From: a virus
DNA: 64,000 nt
IMG/VR virus record: IMGVR_UViG_3300027805_000008
Location: 27,330 to 91,329 of that record
Direction: 5' to 3' (one strand)
Of this stretch, positions 29,251 to 38,209 are shown in pieces. A program made the position numbers and the translations under genes. The stretch's first letter is position 1, and the number at the start of each line of letters is the position of its first letter. The notes under the pieces were generated by a model, which had not been told where the DNA came from, made no database searches, and was given only the letters and a program-made list of their open reading frames with translations.

Positions 29251-30051
29251 ATGACAAACGATTTAAAATGGATGTTGTCATCCGATCAGCAATTCCCTTA
29301 TCAAGATGATAAGATGATTGCGCTATGGTTTAAAGTTATGAAGTGGTTTAAGCCAGATGTGGTAGATTATCTAGGTGATACTGACGACCAAGCTTGCTAT
29401 AGCAAATATACGGAAGGAAGATCTGCAGAATTTCTTCAACTTCATAAAGATGACAGTCGTGATTTAATTGTTCCAATGATGCGTCATGAGGCAAAAGGTG
29501 CGAGAGATTTTTATGCAAAGACTCGTGAGATGCTTCCAGATGCACAATTATTTTCAGCATTAGGAAACCACGATATACGAATCTTTGATTACATAGATAA
29601 AAAGCTTCCAGATTATGCAAAGGATGTTACTCCAGAGTCGCTATGGTCTTTAGATTCATTGGGTTACGAGTATATTTATTATGACTCATTGCCTAAACGC
29701 CGATTTGGAGATGTTCACGTACATCACGGAATTTCTATTGCAGCAACGGGATCTGTTCGTAAGGATATGGAAGACCTACAGGTATCACTTATTAGAGGCC
29801 ACTCACACAGAATTGCTTCCCATATGGTAACATATGAACTTAGAAACGGTGGCGAAGGAGAAACTCTTCGTGGTTATGAGATAGGACACATGTGTGATGA
29901 AAAGGGTCCAGGAATGAAGTATACTCAGCATCATGATTGGCAAAAGGGATTTGCTATTGCACATATTGTAAATGACTATCCACATATTCAGATGATTCAT
30001 ATTGCTCCAGACTACTCTTGCGTTGTAGATGGGAAGACATTCTCGATATGA
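29251..30051 (+). CDS. Calcineurin-like metallophosphoesterase
   Basis: Encodes 266 residues. The metal-binding motifs of the superfamily appear in order: SDQQ near residue 11, YLGDTDD near 40, ALGNHDIR near 105, VHHG near 153 and GHSHR near 179. These residues coordinate two metals to hydrolyse phosphodiesters or phosphomonoesters; the substrate is unknown. As first gene of the replication module it could act on DNA ends, nucleotides or signalling nucleotides. Its stop overlaps the next start. Confidence 0.85.
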   Translation: MTNDLKWMLSSDQQFPYQDDKMIALWFKVMKWFKPDVVDYLGDTDDQACYSKYTEGRSAEFLQLHKDDSRDLIVPMMRHEAKGARDFYAKTREMLPDAQLFSALGNHDIRIFDYIDKKLPDYAKDVTPESLWSLDSLGYEYIYYDSLPKRRFGDVHVHHGISIAATGSVRKDMEDLQVSLIRGHSHRIASHMVTYELRNGGEGETLRGYEIGHMCDEKGPGMKYTQHHDWQKGFAIAHIVNDYPHIQMIHIAPDYSCVVDGKTFSI

Positions 30052-30236
30052 TGAAATGTGGAAGGTGTAACGGAAGAGTCTTTATTGATAGAGTATTCTC
30101 TCAAAAACTACACACAGAATTGTTTTGCATCCTATGCGGAAAGCGTTGGATGATCAATAAAGAAACGAATGCATTCGGTAAATGGCTAGAGAAAACAGAC
30201 AGCGACTACGCAAAAAATTCGTCTATTTCTTCTTAA
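30048..30236 (+). CDS. Zinc-ribbon protein
   Basis: Encodes 62 residues from ATG 30048 (a second ATG follows at once). Two CxxC pairs (CGRC near residue 4, CILC near 30) form a zinc ribbon, and the rest is basic and polar. It overlaps the upstream stop by 4 nt and the downstream gene by 55 nt. It may contact nucleic acid; no partner is evident. Confidence 0.55.
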   Translation: MMKCGRCNGRVFIDRVFSQKLHTELFCILCGKRWMINKETNAFGKWLEKTDSDYAKNSSISS

Positions 30237-30664
30237 ATGGTAAGGTACATAAAGTACTAAAGCTATCTAGAGCTAAAGACGAAGTTATAGCATGGTGCTA
30301 TCCCGACAAAAAAAGATTAATGTATTCTTATTCTCAGGTAGACAAGGGCATGGAGCGAGCATATAGTGTTGTAGAGGCTAGTAAGATATTAGGCAGGCAT
30401 AGGGTAACAATTGAAGAATATATTTTACAGGGTAAAATAAAACAGCCACAAAAAGTATATCCAATTAGTAATCCAGACAGCACCTGGTCTAAATATATGT
30501 TGAGCGAATCGGACATTTTGGACATTCATCAATTTATTATTGATGCTGGACATATTAGAGATTTGCCATCAAGATCAGAATTGCAGGCTATTCTCAAACA
30601 CAATTTAATATTGTATACTAAGACAGAAGATGGAAAATTTGTACCTGTATGGAAGGCGGAATAA
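30182..30664 (+). CDS. MerR/excisionase-type helix-turn-helix protein
   Basis: Encodes 160 residues. A basic N-terminal region (ARENRQRLRKKFVYFF) precedes a short beta domain. Residues ~60-90 (YSVVEASKILGRHRVTIEEY) then match the winged helix of MerR/Xis-type DNA-binding proteins. The C-terminal part is mixed helical. It probably binds DNA as a transcriptional or replication-origin factor. The 55-nt overlap with the zinc-ribbon gene is long, but the N-terminal sequence looks genuinely coding. Confidence 0.65.
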   Translation: MARENRQRLRKKFVYFFLNGKVHKVLKLSRAKDEVIAWCYPDKKRLMYSYSQVDKGMERAYSVVEASKILGRHRVTIEEYILQGKIKQPQKVYPISNPDSTWSKYMLSESDILDIHQFIIDAGHIRDLPSRSELQAILKHNLILYTKTEDGKFVPVWKAE

Positions 30665-30870
30665 TGTCAGAAACAAGAGTAAAGGTGGACCTATCGTTCA
30701 CACGCAATTTAGGAAACTACGAAAGTATTAAGATCGGTATTGGCGTGGAAGATGATGTTCGTAGTGGAGAGAATGTTGATGCTGCTACTGAAAGAGTATA
30801 TGCTTTTGTTGAGAGTAAGCTAATTGAGAAAACTCGTGAGGTTGAAGAGGAATTAAAACGTGGCAAGTGA
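30664..30870 (+). CDS. Conserved phage hypothetical protein
   Basis: Encodes 68 residues; the start at 30664 overlaps the preceding TAA. An in-frame ATG at 30649 lies inside the previous gene. The pattern VKVDLSFTRNLGNYESIKI followed by an acidic helix recurs in phage replication modules, but no function is known to me. The next start lies within its last codons. Confidence 0.65.
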   Translation: MSETRVKVDLSFTRNLGNYESIKIGIGVEDDVRSGENVDAATERVYAFVESKLIEKTREVEEELKRGK

Positions 30871-31180
30871 GAAAGAGCCATATGTTTTAATTGGTCTATA
30901 CGAAAATCTTTATAACGAAAAGTATGGAAGAAAACCACGCATAAATAAATTTCGTGAGAAATGGGCTATGCAGGATGTTATTGACAGCGTAGGTTTTGAC
31001 AAAGCCAGGGATCTTTTGGTATATTATTTTAAGACAACGAAGTCTGGTCATCCACTTAACTTTTTTTTCTATAACTTTGATAAAATGGATTACGCAAAAA
31101 CAGAACGTGAAAAAGATGAGAAGCATCGTCGATTGCTACTTAAAGCAACGAAAGAATTAGTTGAAGGCGGGAACGAGTGA
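30860..31180 (+). CDS. Possible helicase loader
   Basis: Encodes 106 residues from a GTG overlapping the previous gene. It is helical and basic (LYENLYNEKYGRKPRINKFREKW), without cysteines or membrane segments. It ends within the start of the DnaB-type helicase gene, the place where many phages encode a helicase loader. The loader role is inferred from position only. Confidence 0.5.
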   Translation: MASEKEPYVLIGLYENLYNEKYGRKPRINKFREKWAMQDVIDSVGFDKARDLLVYYFKTTKSGHPLNFFFYNFDKMDYAKTEREKDEKHRRLLLKATKELVEGGNE

Positions 31181-32421
31181 ATACAGAAGCAGAATTAATC
31201 TCAGCAGTATGCAAGAATAAGGATATTAGCACACTCCTTGCAGACAATGTTGATGAAATATTCACATCTCACAAAGATATTTGGGATTCATTAAAGTCTT
31301 ATTATTATAAGTTTAAGGCAGTTCCAGAAGTTGGAATCCTTATGGAAAGATTTAAAGATTTTGATCCAGTTGAAACAAAGGGTGAGACTGGTTATTATTT
31401 AGATAAACTTAAGAATGAATATCTAACTGGAAGACTAAAGAATATTATTCTGCAAAGTGGATCTGCTCTAAGAGAAGATGCAGCTTCTAGAGTATTGGGT
31501 GACTTGCAGGCAAAGCTTTCACAGCTTTCAAAGTTTACCAATAACGTACGTGACGTAGATATTACTGATATCGAATTAGCGGAAAAGCATTTCTTGGCCG
31601 TTAAAGAGCGTTCTAATATTATGGGTGGCGCTCCAGGAATTCTAACAGGCTTCGACGCTATCGATAAGGCATATCCTACAGGAATGGCACCTGGACACCT
31701 TATTGTGGCTATTGGTTGGCCAGGACGTGGTAAAACATGGTTCACATCGTATCTTGCTTGTAAGGCCTGGGAGCAAGGGTTTAAGCCCATGATTGTATCT
31801 CTTGAAATGTCACCAGAGAATATGCGTGACCGTATTTACACAATGATGGGCTCTGGTCTATTTCGTGCCTCGGACTTCGCAAGAGGCGATGTTAACGTTG
31901 ATACCTTTAGGTCATGGGGTCAGAAAAGATTTGAAAACAAAAATGGATTCATTCTAGTATCTAACGAAGGTATGGGTGAAGTTAACGCTAATACTGTTCA
32001 GGCAAAGATAGATCAGCATAAACCAGACCTAGTAATCCTTGATTATCATCAGCTATTTTCAGATAATAAGAGAAGCTCTGGCGCAACTGAGCGCAACATG
32101 AATGTGTCTCGTGAATTTAAAATGCTAGCCATGACAAATAACATTCCAGTGATTGATATTACTGCAGCAACAATGGATGACATTACCGATCAGGATGCTC
32201 CGCCCATGCTGTCTCAGGTTGCTTGGTCAAAAGCAATTGAATATGATGCAGATATGGCAATTGCAATTCATAAGTATACAGATACTAATATGATTGAAGT
32301 TGTTAGTAGAAAGAATCGTCATGGTCAGGATTTTAATGTGTTCTTAGATTGGGATATCAACAGGGGTATCATCAAAGAGATTTATGAGAATCCGTTTGCT
32401 AATGACGCATCGAAAAATTAA
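31177..32421 (+). CDS. dnaB: DnaB-like replicative helicase
   Basis: Encodes 414 residues from a GTG. A helical N-terminal domain is followed by the RecA-like core: GWPGRGKT Walker A near residues 180-187, SLEMSPENMRDR (the H1a-type glutamate region) near 208, LVILDYHQL Walker B near 285, and a C-terminal SRKNRHGQDFNVFLDW arginine-finger region. It unwinds DNA at the fork as a hexamer ahead of the phage polymerase. Primase, SSB and polymerase genes follow. Confidence 0.92.
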   Translation: MNTEAELISAVCKNKDISTLLADNVDEIFTSHKDIWDSLKSYYYKFKAVPEVGILMERFKDFDPVETKGETGYYLDKLKNEYLTGRLKNIILQSGSALREDAASRVLGDLQAKLSQLSKFTNNVRDVDITDIELAEKHFLAVKERSNIMGGAPGILTGFDAIDKAYPTGMAPGHLIVAIGWPGRGKTWFTSYLACKAWEQGFKPMIVSLEMSPENMRDRIYTMMGSGLFRASDFARGDVNVDTFRSWGQKRFENKNGFILVSNEGMGEVNANTVQAKIDQHKPDLVILDYHQLFSDNKRSSGATERNMNVSREFKMLAMTNNIPVIDITAATMDDITDQDAPPMLSQVAWSKAIEYDADMAIAIHKYTDTNMIEVVSRKNRHGQDFNVFLDWDINRGIIKEIYENPFANDASKN

Positions 32422-32704
32422 AAGATTTCAAATCGATGTAGAGTTTCAAGATAATGCTCAGTTAATTAGTTTGAGACCACAGTATGAGAATTTACTGGTT
32501 CAGGACATGAGAGGTAAAGGCTACGTCAGAGTACTTGACATAGACCCAGCTTTTTCGGTAGAATTTACGGGCGAGACATGGAAGTTCTTGATGAGCATTC
32601 ATGGTGTTTATGTGGGAAAGAAGAAAGCATGGCAATTAGAGGGTATAACACAAGGGAAGTCGATACCACGCACTACACGCCAACGCACATCAAGTCGATC
32701 CTAA
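32402..32704 (+). CDS. Hypothetical protein between helicase and primase
   Basis: Encodes 100 residues from ATG 32402, overlapping the helicase end. It is basic, with a beta-rich centre (GYVRVLDIDPAFSVEFTGETW) and an Arg/Ser-rich C-terminus. It overlaps the primase start region by 76 nt in another frame; the beta-domain sequence supports it being real. Function is unknown. Confidence 0.55.
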   Translation: MTHRKIKRFQIDVEFQDNAQLISLRPQYENLLVQDMRGKGYVRVLDIDPAFSVEFTGETWKFLMSIHGVYVGKKKAWQLEGITQGKSIPRTTRQRTSSRS

Positions 32705-33627
32705 AATCTATAGGACTTGAAATTGTTGGTGAGACTGGTAATGACTTTCTATGCTACTGCCCATTTCATTCCAATAGGCATACATCTAGTTTTAGCGTAA
32801 GTCGTGAAAAGGGGGCATTTATATGCTTTAATCCTTCATGCGGTGAGGCTGGAACTTTACAGGAGCTTGTAAAGCGTGTTATGAACAAGAACGAGTTTGA
32901 AGCAATGAGGTTTATTGCAACAAAAGAGGCTGAGTCACTAGAGAACTTTGACTCATTGCTTTCAGATGCCATGGAAGAAAAACCAGTATTTGAAGAATTT
33001 TCTTTAGACATATTAAATAAACTAAGTAAAGAATTGTTATCTACAGAAGAAGGAAAGTCTTATTTTAAATCTAGAGGTATCGAAGAAGAGTCTATGAGAC
33101 ACTTTGATTTAGGATACTCTAAGAATATGGGAATGGTTACAGTTCCAGTTCACAGCCCAGACGGAATGCCAATAGGAATTGTTGGCAGATCAATTGAAGG
33201 TAAGTCTTTTAAAAATAGCACCAATTTGCCAAAGAGCAAAACATTATTTAATATTCATCGTGCTAAAAAAATTGGTAACCATGTTATAGTTGTGGAGTCT
33301 AGCTTTGATGCAATCCGTGTGCATCAGGCTGGATTTCCAAATGTAGTTGCTACACTTGGTGGTTTTCTTTCCACAGAGCAGCAAAATCTTTTAAATAGAC
33401 ACTTTAATAAAATAACTGTTATGACTGATGCTGACCAAGCTGGTAGAGAATTAGGCAAAAGCATAGTAAATAAATTAAGGTTCAAAGACCTCTTGTGGGC
33501 TTCGTACGAATATGGTAAGATATATCCTCATGATGCAAAAGATGTTGGCGACATGACCGATGAGGAAATAAAAACCTGCATTAAAAATTCTGTATCCGAC
33601 ATAGAATACAGATCTTGGAACTCGTGA
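32629..33627 (+). CDS. dnaG: DnaG-type primase
   Basis: Encodes 332 residues from ATG 32629; an upstream ATG at 32578 would add 17 residues with no similarity to primases. An N-terminal zinc-binding domain (CYCPFHSNRHTSSF and CFNPSCGEAG) is followed by a TOPRIM core with VVESSFDAIRVHQAG and VMTDADQAG, the catalytic Glu and DxD. It lacks the C-terminal helicase-binding domain of bacterial DnaG. It makes RNA primers for the phage fork. Confidence 0.88.
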   Translation: MAIRGYNTREVDTTHYTPTHIKSILKSIGLEIVGETGNDFLCYCPFHSNRHTSSFSVSREKGAFICFNPSCGEAGTLQELVKRVMNKNEFEAMRFIATKEAESLENFDSLLSDAMEEKPVFEEFSLDILNKLSKELLSTEEGKSYFKSRGIEEESMRHFDLGYSKNMGMVTVPVHSPDGMPIGIVGRSIEGKSFKNSTNLPKSKTLFNIHRAKKIGNHVIVVESSFDAIRVHQAGFPNVVATLGGFLSTEQQNLLNRHFNKITVMTDADQAGRELGKSIVNKLRFKDLLWASYEYGKIYPHDAKDVGDMTDEEIKTCIKNSVSDIEYRSWNS

Positions 33628-33660
33628 TATAATAAAAAATACAGATGGATTTATACCATC
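33628..33660 (+). promoter_or_regulatory. Extended -10 promoter and leader hairpin for SSB
   Basis: TGA-TATAAT (-10 at 33628-33633) is a consensus extended -10. The short leader contains GATGG/CCATC (33644-33648 with 33656-33660) and a Shine-Dalgarno AAAGGAG before the ATG at 33680. The abundant SSB thus has its own promoter. Confidence 0.6.
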
Positions 33661-33679
33661 AACTATAAAGGAGATATAA

Positions 33680-34351
33680 ATGAGTATAGTAAAGGGTCTA
33701 AAAGACCTCAACAAGGCACTAGATAAGCCTACCTATAGCGGTGGCGATGAGAACAAGGGTCGTTGGCTAAAGATTGAAGACGGCGAAAGCGTAAAGATCA
33801 GATTCCTACAGGAACTTGATCCAGACTCACCAACATATAATGACAAGCTTGGATGCGGATTTATTGCATTAGAGCACACAAACCCAAAGGACTACCGTCG
33901 TAAGGCTCTAGATACAATGGAGACTGAGGGCCGTGATTGGGCAAACGAACAACACCGTAAGGATCCAAAGGCTGGCTGGAAAGCCAGAACACGCCTCTAC
34001 ATCAACGTCTTGGTGGACGATGGTAAAGAGGAGCCATACGTAGCAATTCTTTCACAAGGAACAAGCGGTAAAACAATTACTCCTACCCTAATTGAATACG
34101 CTGGTGAAATGGGAAGCATCACAAACCTAATGTGGAGAATCAAGCGTAACGGTTCAAAAACAGATACAAGTTATACAATTATTCCATTAGGAAAAGACGA
34201 AGCTCCATTTGATTTTTCAGGACTAGAATTGTATGATCTTGAAAAGACTGCAGTTCGTCATGTTCCATATGCAGAGCAAGAAGCTTTTTATATGGGAGAA
34301 AATGGTAATACAGAAGAGTCTTCTGCTTCATCTAGCAGCGTAGACTGGTAA
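33680..34351 (+). CDS. gp32-like single-stranded DNA-binding protein
   Basis: Encodes 223 residues. An OB-like core (RWLKIEDGESVKIRFLQEL, ARTRLYINVLVDDGKEE) is followed by a Ser-rich acidic tail ending SSVDW, the hallmark of SSBs that recruit partners by a C-terminal acidic/aromatic tip. Unlike T4 gp32 no zinc-binding cysteine cluster is seen. It lies between primase and polymerase and probably coats ssDNA at forks and during recombination. Confidence 0.8.
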   Translation: MSIVKGLKDLNKALDKPTYSGGDENKGRWLKIEDGESVKIRFLQELDPDSPTYNDKLGCGFIALEHTNPKDYRRKALDTMETEGRDWANEQHRKDPKAGWKARTRLYINVLVDDGKEEPYVAILSQGTSGKTITPTLIEYAGEMGSITNLMWRIKRNGSKTDTSYTIIPLGKDEAPFDFSGLELYDLEKTAVRHVPYAEQEAFYMGENGNTEESSASSSSVDW

Positions 34352-34375
34352 TATAAAGTTAAAGGCGGAGAGTTA

Positions 34376-37300
34376 ATGTCATTCACACATTTACATGTGC
34401 ATTCTTACTATTCATTAATGGATGGTCTTAACTCTCCTGCCGAACTTGTAAAAGCAGCGAAAGATGCTGGCCAAACAGCATTGGCAATAACAGATCACGG
34501 AACATTATCTTCGCACCGTGAAATGCAGATTGCGTGTAAGGAGCAGGGCATCAAACCCATCCTTGGAGTAGAAGCGTATATATCCCCGACAGATAGGTTT
34601 GATCGCTCCTCTAAAACAGATAAGTCTATTCAAGCTTACAATCATATTATTTTATTAGCAAAGAATAAAAAAGGCCTTGAGAATATAAATATTTTGCAAG
34701 AGCTTGCTTGGAATGAAGGCTTTTATCATAAGCCACGTATTGATAGAGAGGTATTAAAAGAATATGCAGAAGGCATTATTGTCCTTTCTGGTTGCCTTAA
34801 CGGACTTATTTCTAAGGCTATTGAGAAGGGCGAATTTTCAGAAGCCAAGCTTATACTCAAAGATTTTAGTAACACTTTTGGAAAAGACTTTTATATTGAG
34901 GTGCAGTCTCATAATCCGCATGAAATAAATTCTAAGCTTTTAGAGTTAGCGGATGAACTTAAAATTAAGGCGGTGGCAACAGGAGATGCTCACTTTGCTA
35001 AAGAAGAAGATCGTATATTAGAAGAGGCTATGCTTATTCTATCAACATCCCCTAAGTCTGATAAAGAAGCAGACTTTGATATGTCTAGGAATATTAAAGA
35101 TATGTTAGATAGATTTAACTATCTTTATCCAGACAGAAAGATCTCATTTGCAGACTATAATTTATTCATTCAGACTAGAGATGAAATTGAGGCTGACTTT
35201 AATAAGGCTGGAATTACTCGCAAGGATATCTATGAGAATACAATGGAGATAGCCGATAAAATTGGAGAATACGACTTTAACAGTGGATTAGACCTGCTCC
35301 CTGTCCCTAAGACCAATGCTGATAAAAAGCTTTCTGAAATGGCCTTAGAAGGCCTTAAAAGGCTAAACCTGTCAGGGGATAAGGTCTACCTAGACAGACT
35401 TGAAGAGGAGTTATCTGTAATTAAAGATAAGTCGTTTGCCTCATATTTTCTAGTTGTTGGAGACATGATTAATTGGGCCAAGGAAAATAATATTATGGTT
35501 GGTCCAGGACGTGGATCTGCCGCTGGATCTTTAGTTTGCTATACATTGGGTATCACGGATGTGGATCCAATTAAATATGACCTTCTATTCTTCCGTTTTA
35601 TTAACCCAGAACGTAATGACTTTCCTGATATAGACACGGACTTTGAAGACCGCCGTCGTAAAGAAGTTAAAGATTATTTAAAGAAAAAGTTTAAGCACGT
35701 TGCATCTATTTCAACATACACATACTTCAAGGATAAAGGTGTAATTCGTGATGCTGCTCGTGTATTCATGGTGCCGTTGTCTGATGTTAATCGTGCAATG
35801 AAATCAATCGATACGTTTGAAGACTTTATGGATTCTCCAAATACAAAAGAATTTAGAATGAAATACCCAGAAGTCGTCTGGCTTGCAGAAAGATTGCGTG
35901 GCAAGATTCGAAGCGTAGGCGTACATGCTGCGGGAGTTGTTGTAGCTAAAGATGACATTCGTAAGTTTGCTCCAGTAGAATCTCGTGCAGATGCTAGTGA
36001 TGATGTGTCAGGTAGAATTCCAGTCGTTGCATACGACATGGATACGGTTGCAGATATAGGTCTTATTAAACTAGATGCACTAGGACTTAAGACCTTATCT
36101 GTGATATCAGATACATTAAAGTCTATTAAGGATCGAAGCGGGAAGCAAATTAATCTTTCCAGCCTTCCTTTAGACGACCCTAAAGTTTATAAGACACTAA
36201 GCGAAGGATATACAAAGGGAGTGTTCCAGGCAGAAGCAACTCCATATACTAACCTATTGATTAAAATGGGAGTAAGCGTATTTGAAGATCTTGCTGCATC
36301 AAATGCATTGGTAAGACCAGGAGCTATGAATACTGTGGGAGCATCTTACATTAAACGTAAGCATGGCCAAGAAGCTGTTCAGTACATCCACCCAATCATG
36401 AAGCCTTTTACAGAAAATACATACGGTGTTATTATATATCAAGAGCAGGTTATGCAGGCTTGTGTACACTTAGGCGGAATGTCTTGGTCAGAGGCTGATA
36501 AAGTCCGAAAGATTATTGGAAAGAAGAAAGATGCAAAAGAATTTGACGAGTTCAAAGATAGGTTTATTATTGGGGCTTCAAAACACATTTCTAAGAAGCA
36601 AGCCGAAACCTTATGGCATACTTTCGAGGCTCATGCTGGCTATTCTTTTAACCGCTCTCATGCTGTTGCTTATTCCATGCTTTCTTATTATACTGCTTGG
36701 CTTAAAACTTATTACCCTCTTGAATTTATGTTTTCAATTCTTAAAAACGAAAATGATAAAGATGTTCGTACAGAATATTTAATTGAAGCCAAGAGGCTAG
36801 GTCTTAAAGTATTACTTCCTCATGTTAATGAGTCAGATATTTACTTCTCCTTGCAAAAAGATGCAATCAGGTTTGGGCTTGCAGAAGTTAAGTTTATTTC
36901 TGATAGTATTGCAAATAAGATCATGGAAAAAAGGCCATACGCTAACTACTCTGATTTTATAGATAAGGCTTCTAAAAAGGGAAGCGGAATTAATAGCAGA
37001 GCAATATCTGCATTAAATTCTATTGGTGCAGCAGCATTCGAAGATAATCCTAGACAAGGTAACGAAAAGGATAACTATTATGAGTATCTTGGCATTCCAA
37101 CATTTAATCTGGATCTGCCTCCAAGAATTAAAACTCAAGCAAGACCAATTTCAGAATTTGATGACCTAGGGTCTTTTGTTATGTTTGGTATGGCAAAATC
37201 TATTAAAAGAGGTAATGGGTGGGCAAGAATTGAGCTTGTAGATGAAACTGGGTCTATCGGGTTATTCCATAATGAACAAACACCAATTGAAACAAATCAG

Positions 37301-37642
37301 ATGTACTTTATTCTTGTCGGAGATAACAGAATTGCACGTTACGTAAAGGTTCAAGATATCGGTCCAGACTCAAAGGATTCTTTCGTAGACTTTTTGTACA
37401 GAAAAGAATATGCTCTTGCCGATAACGAATATGTTGTCGTAGACTTTACGCCTTATAAAACAAAGGCTGGCAAAACTATGGCACATATCGTAATGTCAGA
37501 CAAGGATAAAAATTTAACTAGAGCTATTGTATTTTCTAGTATGTATAAGATTGCCTTAGCAAAAATGCGTGAGGGAATGACATGTCAGGTAGTATTATCT
37601 AAACTAGATGATGGAACTCTGATGGTTAAGGAGATAAAGTGA
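34376..37642 (+). CDS. dnaE: DNA polymerase III alpha subunit (DnaE type)
   Basis: Encodes 1088 residues, close to bacterial DnaE. An N-terminal PHP domain retains its metal ligands (HLHVH with H7 and H9, AITDHGTL, ILGVEAYI, ATGDAH), suggesting a working PHP-type proofreading exonuclease. The palm has GPGRGSAAGSLV near residue 380 and PDIDTDF with catalytic D418 and D420. A C-terminal OB-like region follows. This is the replicative polymerase; phages with full-length DnaE are much less common than those with family A or B enzymes. Confidence 0.95.
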   Translation: MSFTHLHVHSYYSLMDGLNSPAELVKAAKDAGQTALAITDHGTLSSHREMQIACKEQGIKPILGVEAYISPTDRFDRSSKTDKSIQAYNHIILLAKNKKGLENINILQELAWNEGFYHKPRIDREVLKEYAEGIIVLSGCLNGLISKAIEKGEFSEAKLILKDFSNTFGKDFYIEVQSHNPHEINSKLLELADELKIKAVATGDAHFAKEEDRILEEAMLILSTSPKSDKEADFDMSRNIKDMLDRFNYLYPDRKISFADYNLFIQTRDEIEADFNKAGITRKDIYENTMEIADKIGEYDFNSGLDLLPVPKTNADKKLSEMALEGLKRLNLSGDKVYLDRLEEELSVIKDKSFASYFLVVGDMINWAKENNIMVGPGRGSAAGSLVCYTLGITDVDPIKYDLLFFRFINPERNDFPDIDTDFEDRRRKEVKDYLKKKFKHVASISTYTYFKDKGVIRDAARVFMVPLSDVNRAMKSIDTFEDFMDSPNTKEFRMKYPEVVWLAERLRGKIRSVGVHAAGVVVAKDDIRKFAPVESRADASDDVSGRIPVVAYDMDTVADIGLIKLDALGLKTLSVISDTLKSIKDRSGKQINLSSLPLDDPKVYKTLSEGYTKGVFQAEATPYTNLLIKMGVSVFEDLAASNALVRPGAMNTVGASYIKRKHGQEAVQYIHPIMKPFTENTYGVIIYQEQVMQACVHLGGMSWSEADKVRKIIGKKKDAKEFDEFKDRFIIGASKHISKKQAETLWHTFEAHAGYSFNRSHAVAYSMLSYYTAWLKTYYPLEFMFSILKNENDKDVRTEYLIEAKRLGLKVLLPHVNESDIYFSLQKDAIRFGLAEVKFISDSIANKIMEKRPYANYSDFIDKASKKGSGINSRAISALNSIGAAAFEDNPRQGNEKDNYYEYLGIPTFNLDLPPRIKTQARPISEFDDLGSFVMFGMAKSIKRGNGWARIELVDETGSIGLFHNEQTPIETNQMYFILVGDNRIARYVKVQDIGPDSKDSFVDFLYRKEYALADNEYVVVDFTPYKTKAGKTMAHIVMSDKDKNLTRAIVFSSMYKIALAKMREGMTCQVVLSKLDDGTLMVKEIK

Positions 37643-37842
37643 CAGAAAATGTAGAAGGGCCAATTCAGTCCGTTAGTATAAATCAAATTTTAGTAGCCAT
37701 ACTAGAAGAGCATGGAAAAATTACTGTGCCAACTCTAAAGTTTTTAGATGCCGCACAAACCGATAAAGAATTAGTTATAGATTATGATGAAACCGTTCCA
37801 TCATTTACTTTTAGCTTAAGGGATAAAATTGAACAGCAATAA
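37639..37842 (+). CDS. Conserved phage hypothetical protein
   Basis: Encodes 67 residues from a GTG overlapping the polymerase stop (GTGA). The pattern SINQILVAILEEHGKITVPT followed by an acidic strand recurs next to phage replication genes, without known function. It overlaps the next start by 14 nt. Confidence 0.6.
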   Translation: MTENVEGPIQSVSINQILVAILEEHGKITVPTLKFLDAAQTDKELVIDYDETVPSFTFSLRDKIEQQ

Positions 37843-38176
37843 TATTTTAACAGAATATGGGCTTGATGCATTATCTGCAGTGCTTCATGAAACAGCAAGA
37901 GAGAAGGGGTTTTGGGATGGAGAATATTCTAATGACAAGATTGGAAACAAGCTTGCACTCGTACATTCAGAAGTTACTGAAGTATTAGAAGCAATTAGAA
38001 AGTCTAAGGGAAGCGAATATATTGTAGAAGAAATGGCAGATGTTATTATTCGCCTACTAGATGTATACGCTGCAATGAGAAATGAAGAGCAAATTCTTCA
38101 TAGTTTGGATGAAATATTAGAGACAAAAATAAATAAAAACAAAGATCGTCCAAGACTTCACGGCAACCTTTTTTAA
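37829..38176 (+). CDS. MazG-like nucleotide pyrophosphohydrolase
   Basis: Encodes 115 residues, probably from TTG 37829. The all-alpha NTP pyrophosphohydrolase signature is present: HSEVTEVLEAI (ExxE) near residue 50 and EEMADVIIRLLD (ExxD) near 70. Such proteins hydrolyse (d)NTPs or, in some phages, are thought to affect (p)ppGpp. Placement between polymerase and RecA suggests nucleotide-pool control. Confidence 0.8.
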   Translation: MNSNNILTEYGLDALSAVLHETAREKGFWDGEYSNDKIGNKLALVHSEVTEVLEAIRKSKGSEYIVEEMADVIIRLLDVYAAMRNEEQILHSLDEILETKINKNKDRPRLHGNLF

Positions 38177-38185
38177 TGATATAAT
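38157..38185 (+). promoter_or_regulatory. Promoter before recA
   Basis: TGA-TATAAT with -10 at 38180-38185 and a weak TTCACG at 38157-38162 (17-nt spacer). A purine-rich leader (GAGAGAAGAAAG) may serve as ribosome binding site for ATG 38210. Confidence 0.55.
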
Positions 38186-38209
38186 GAGCAGAGAGAAGAA
38201 AGAATAATA

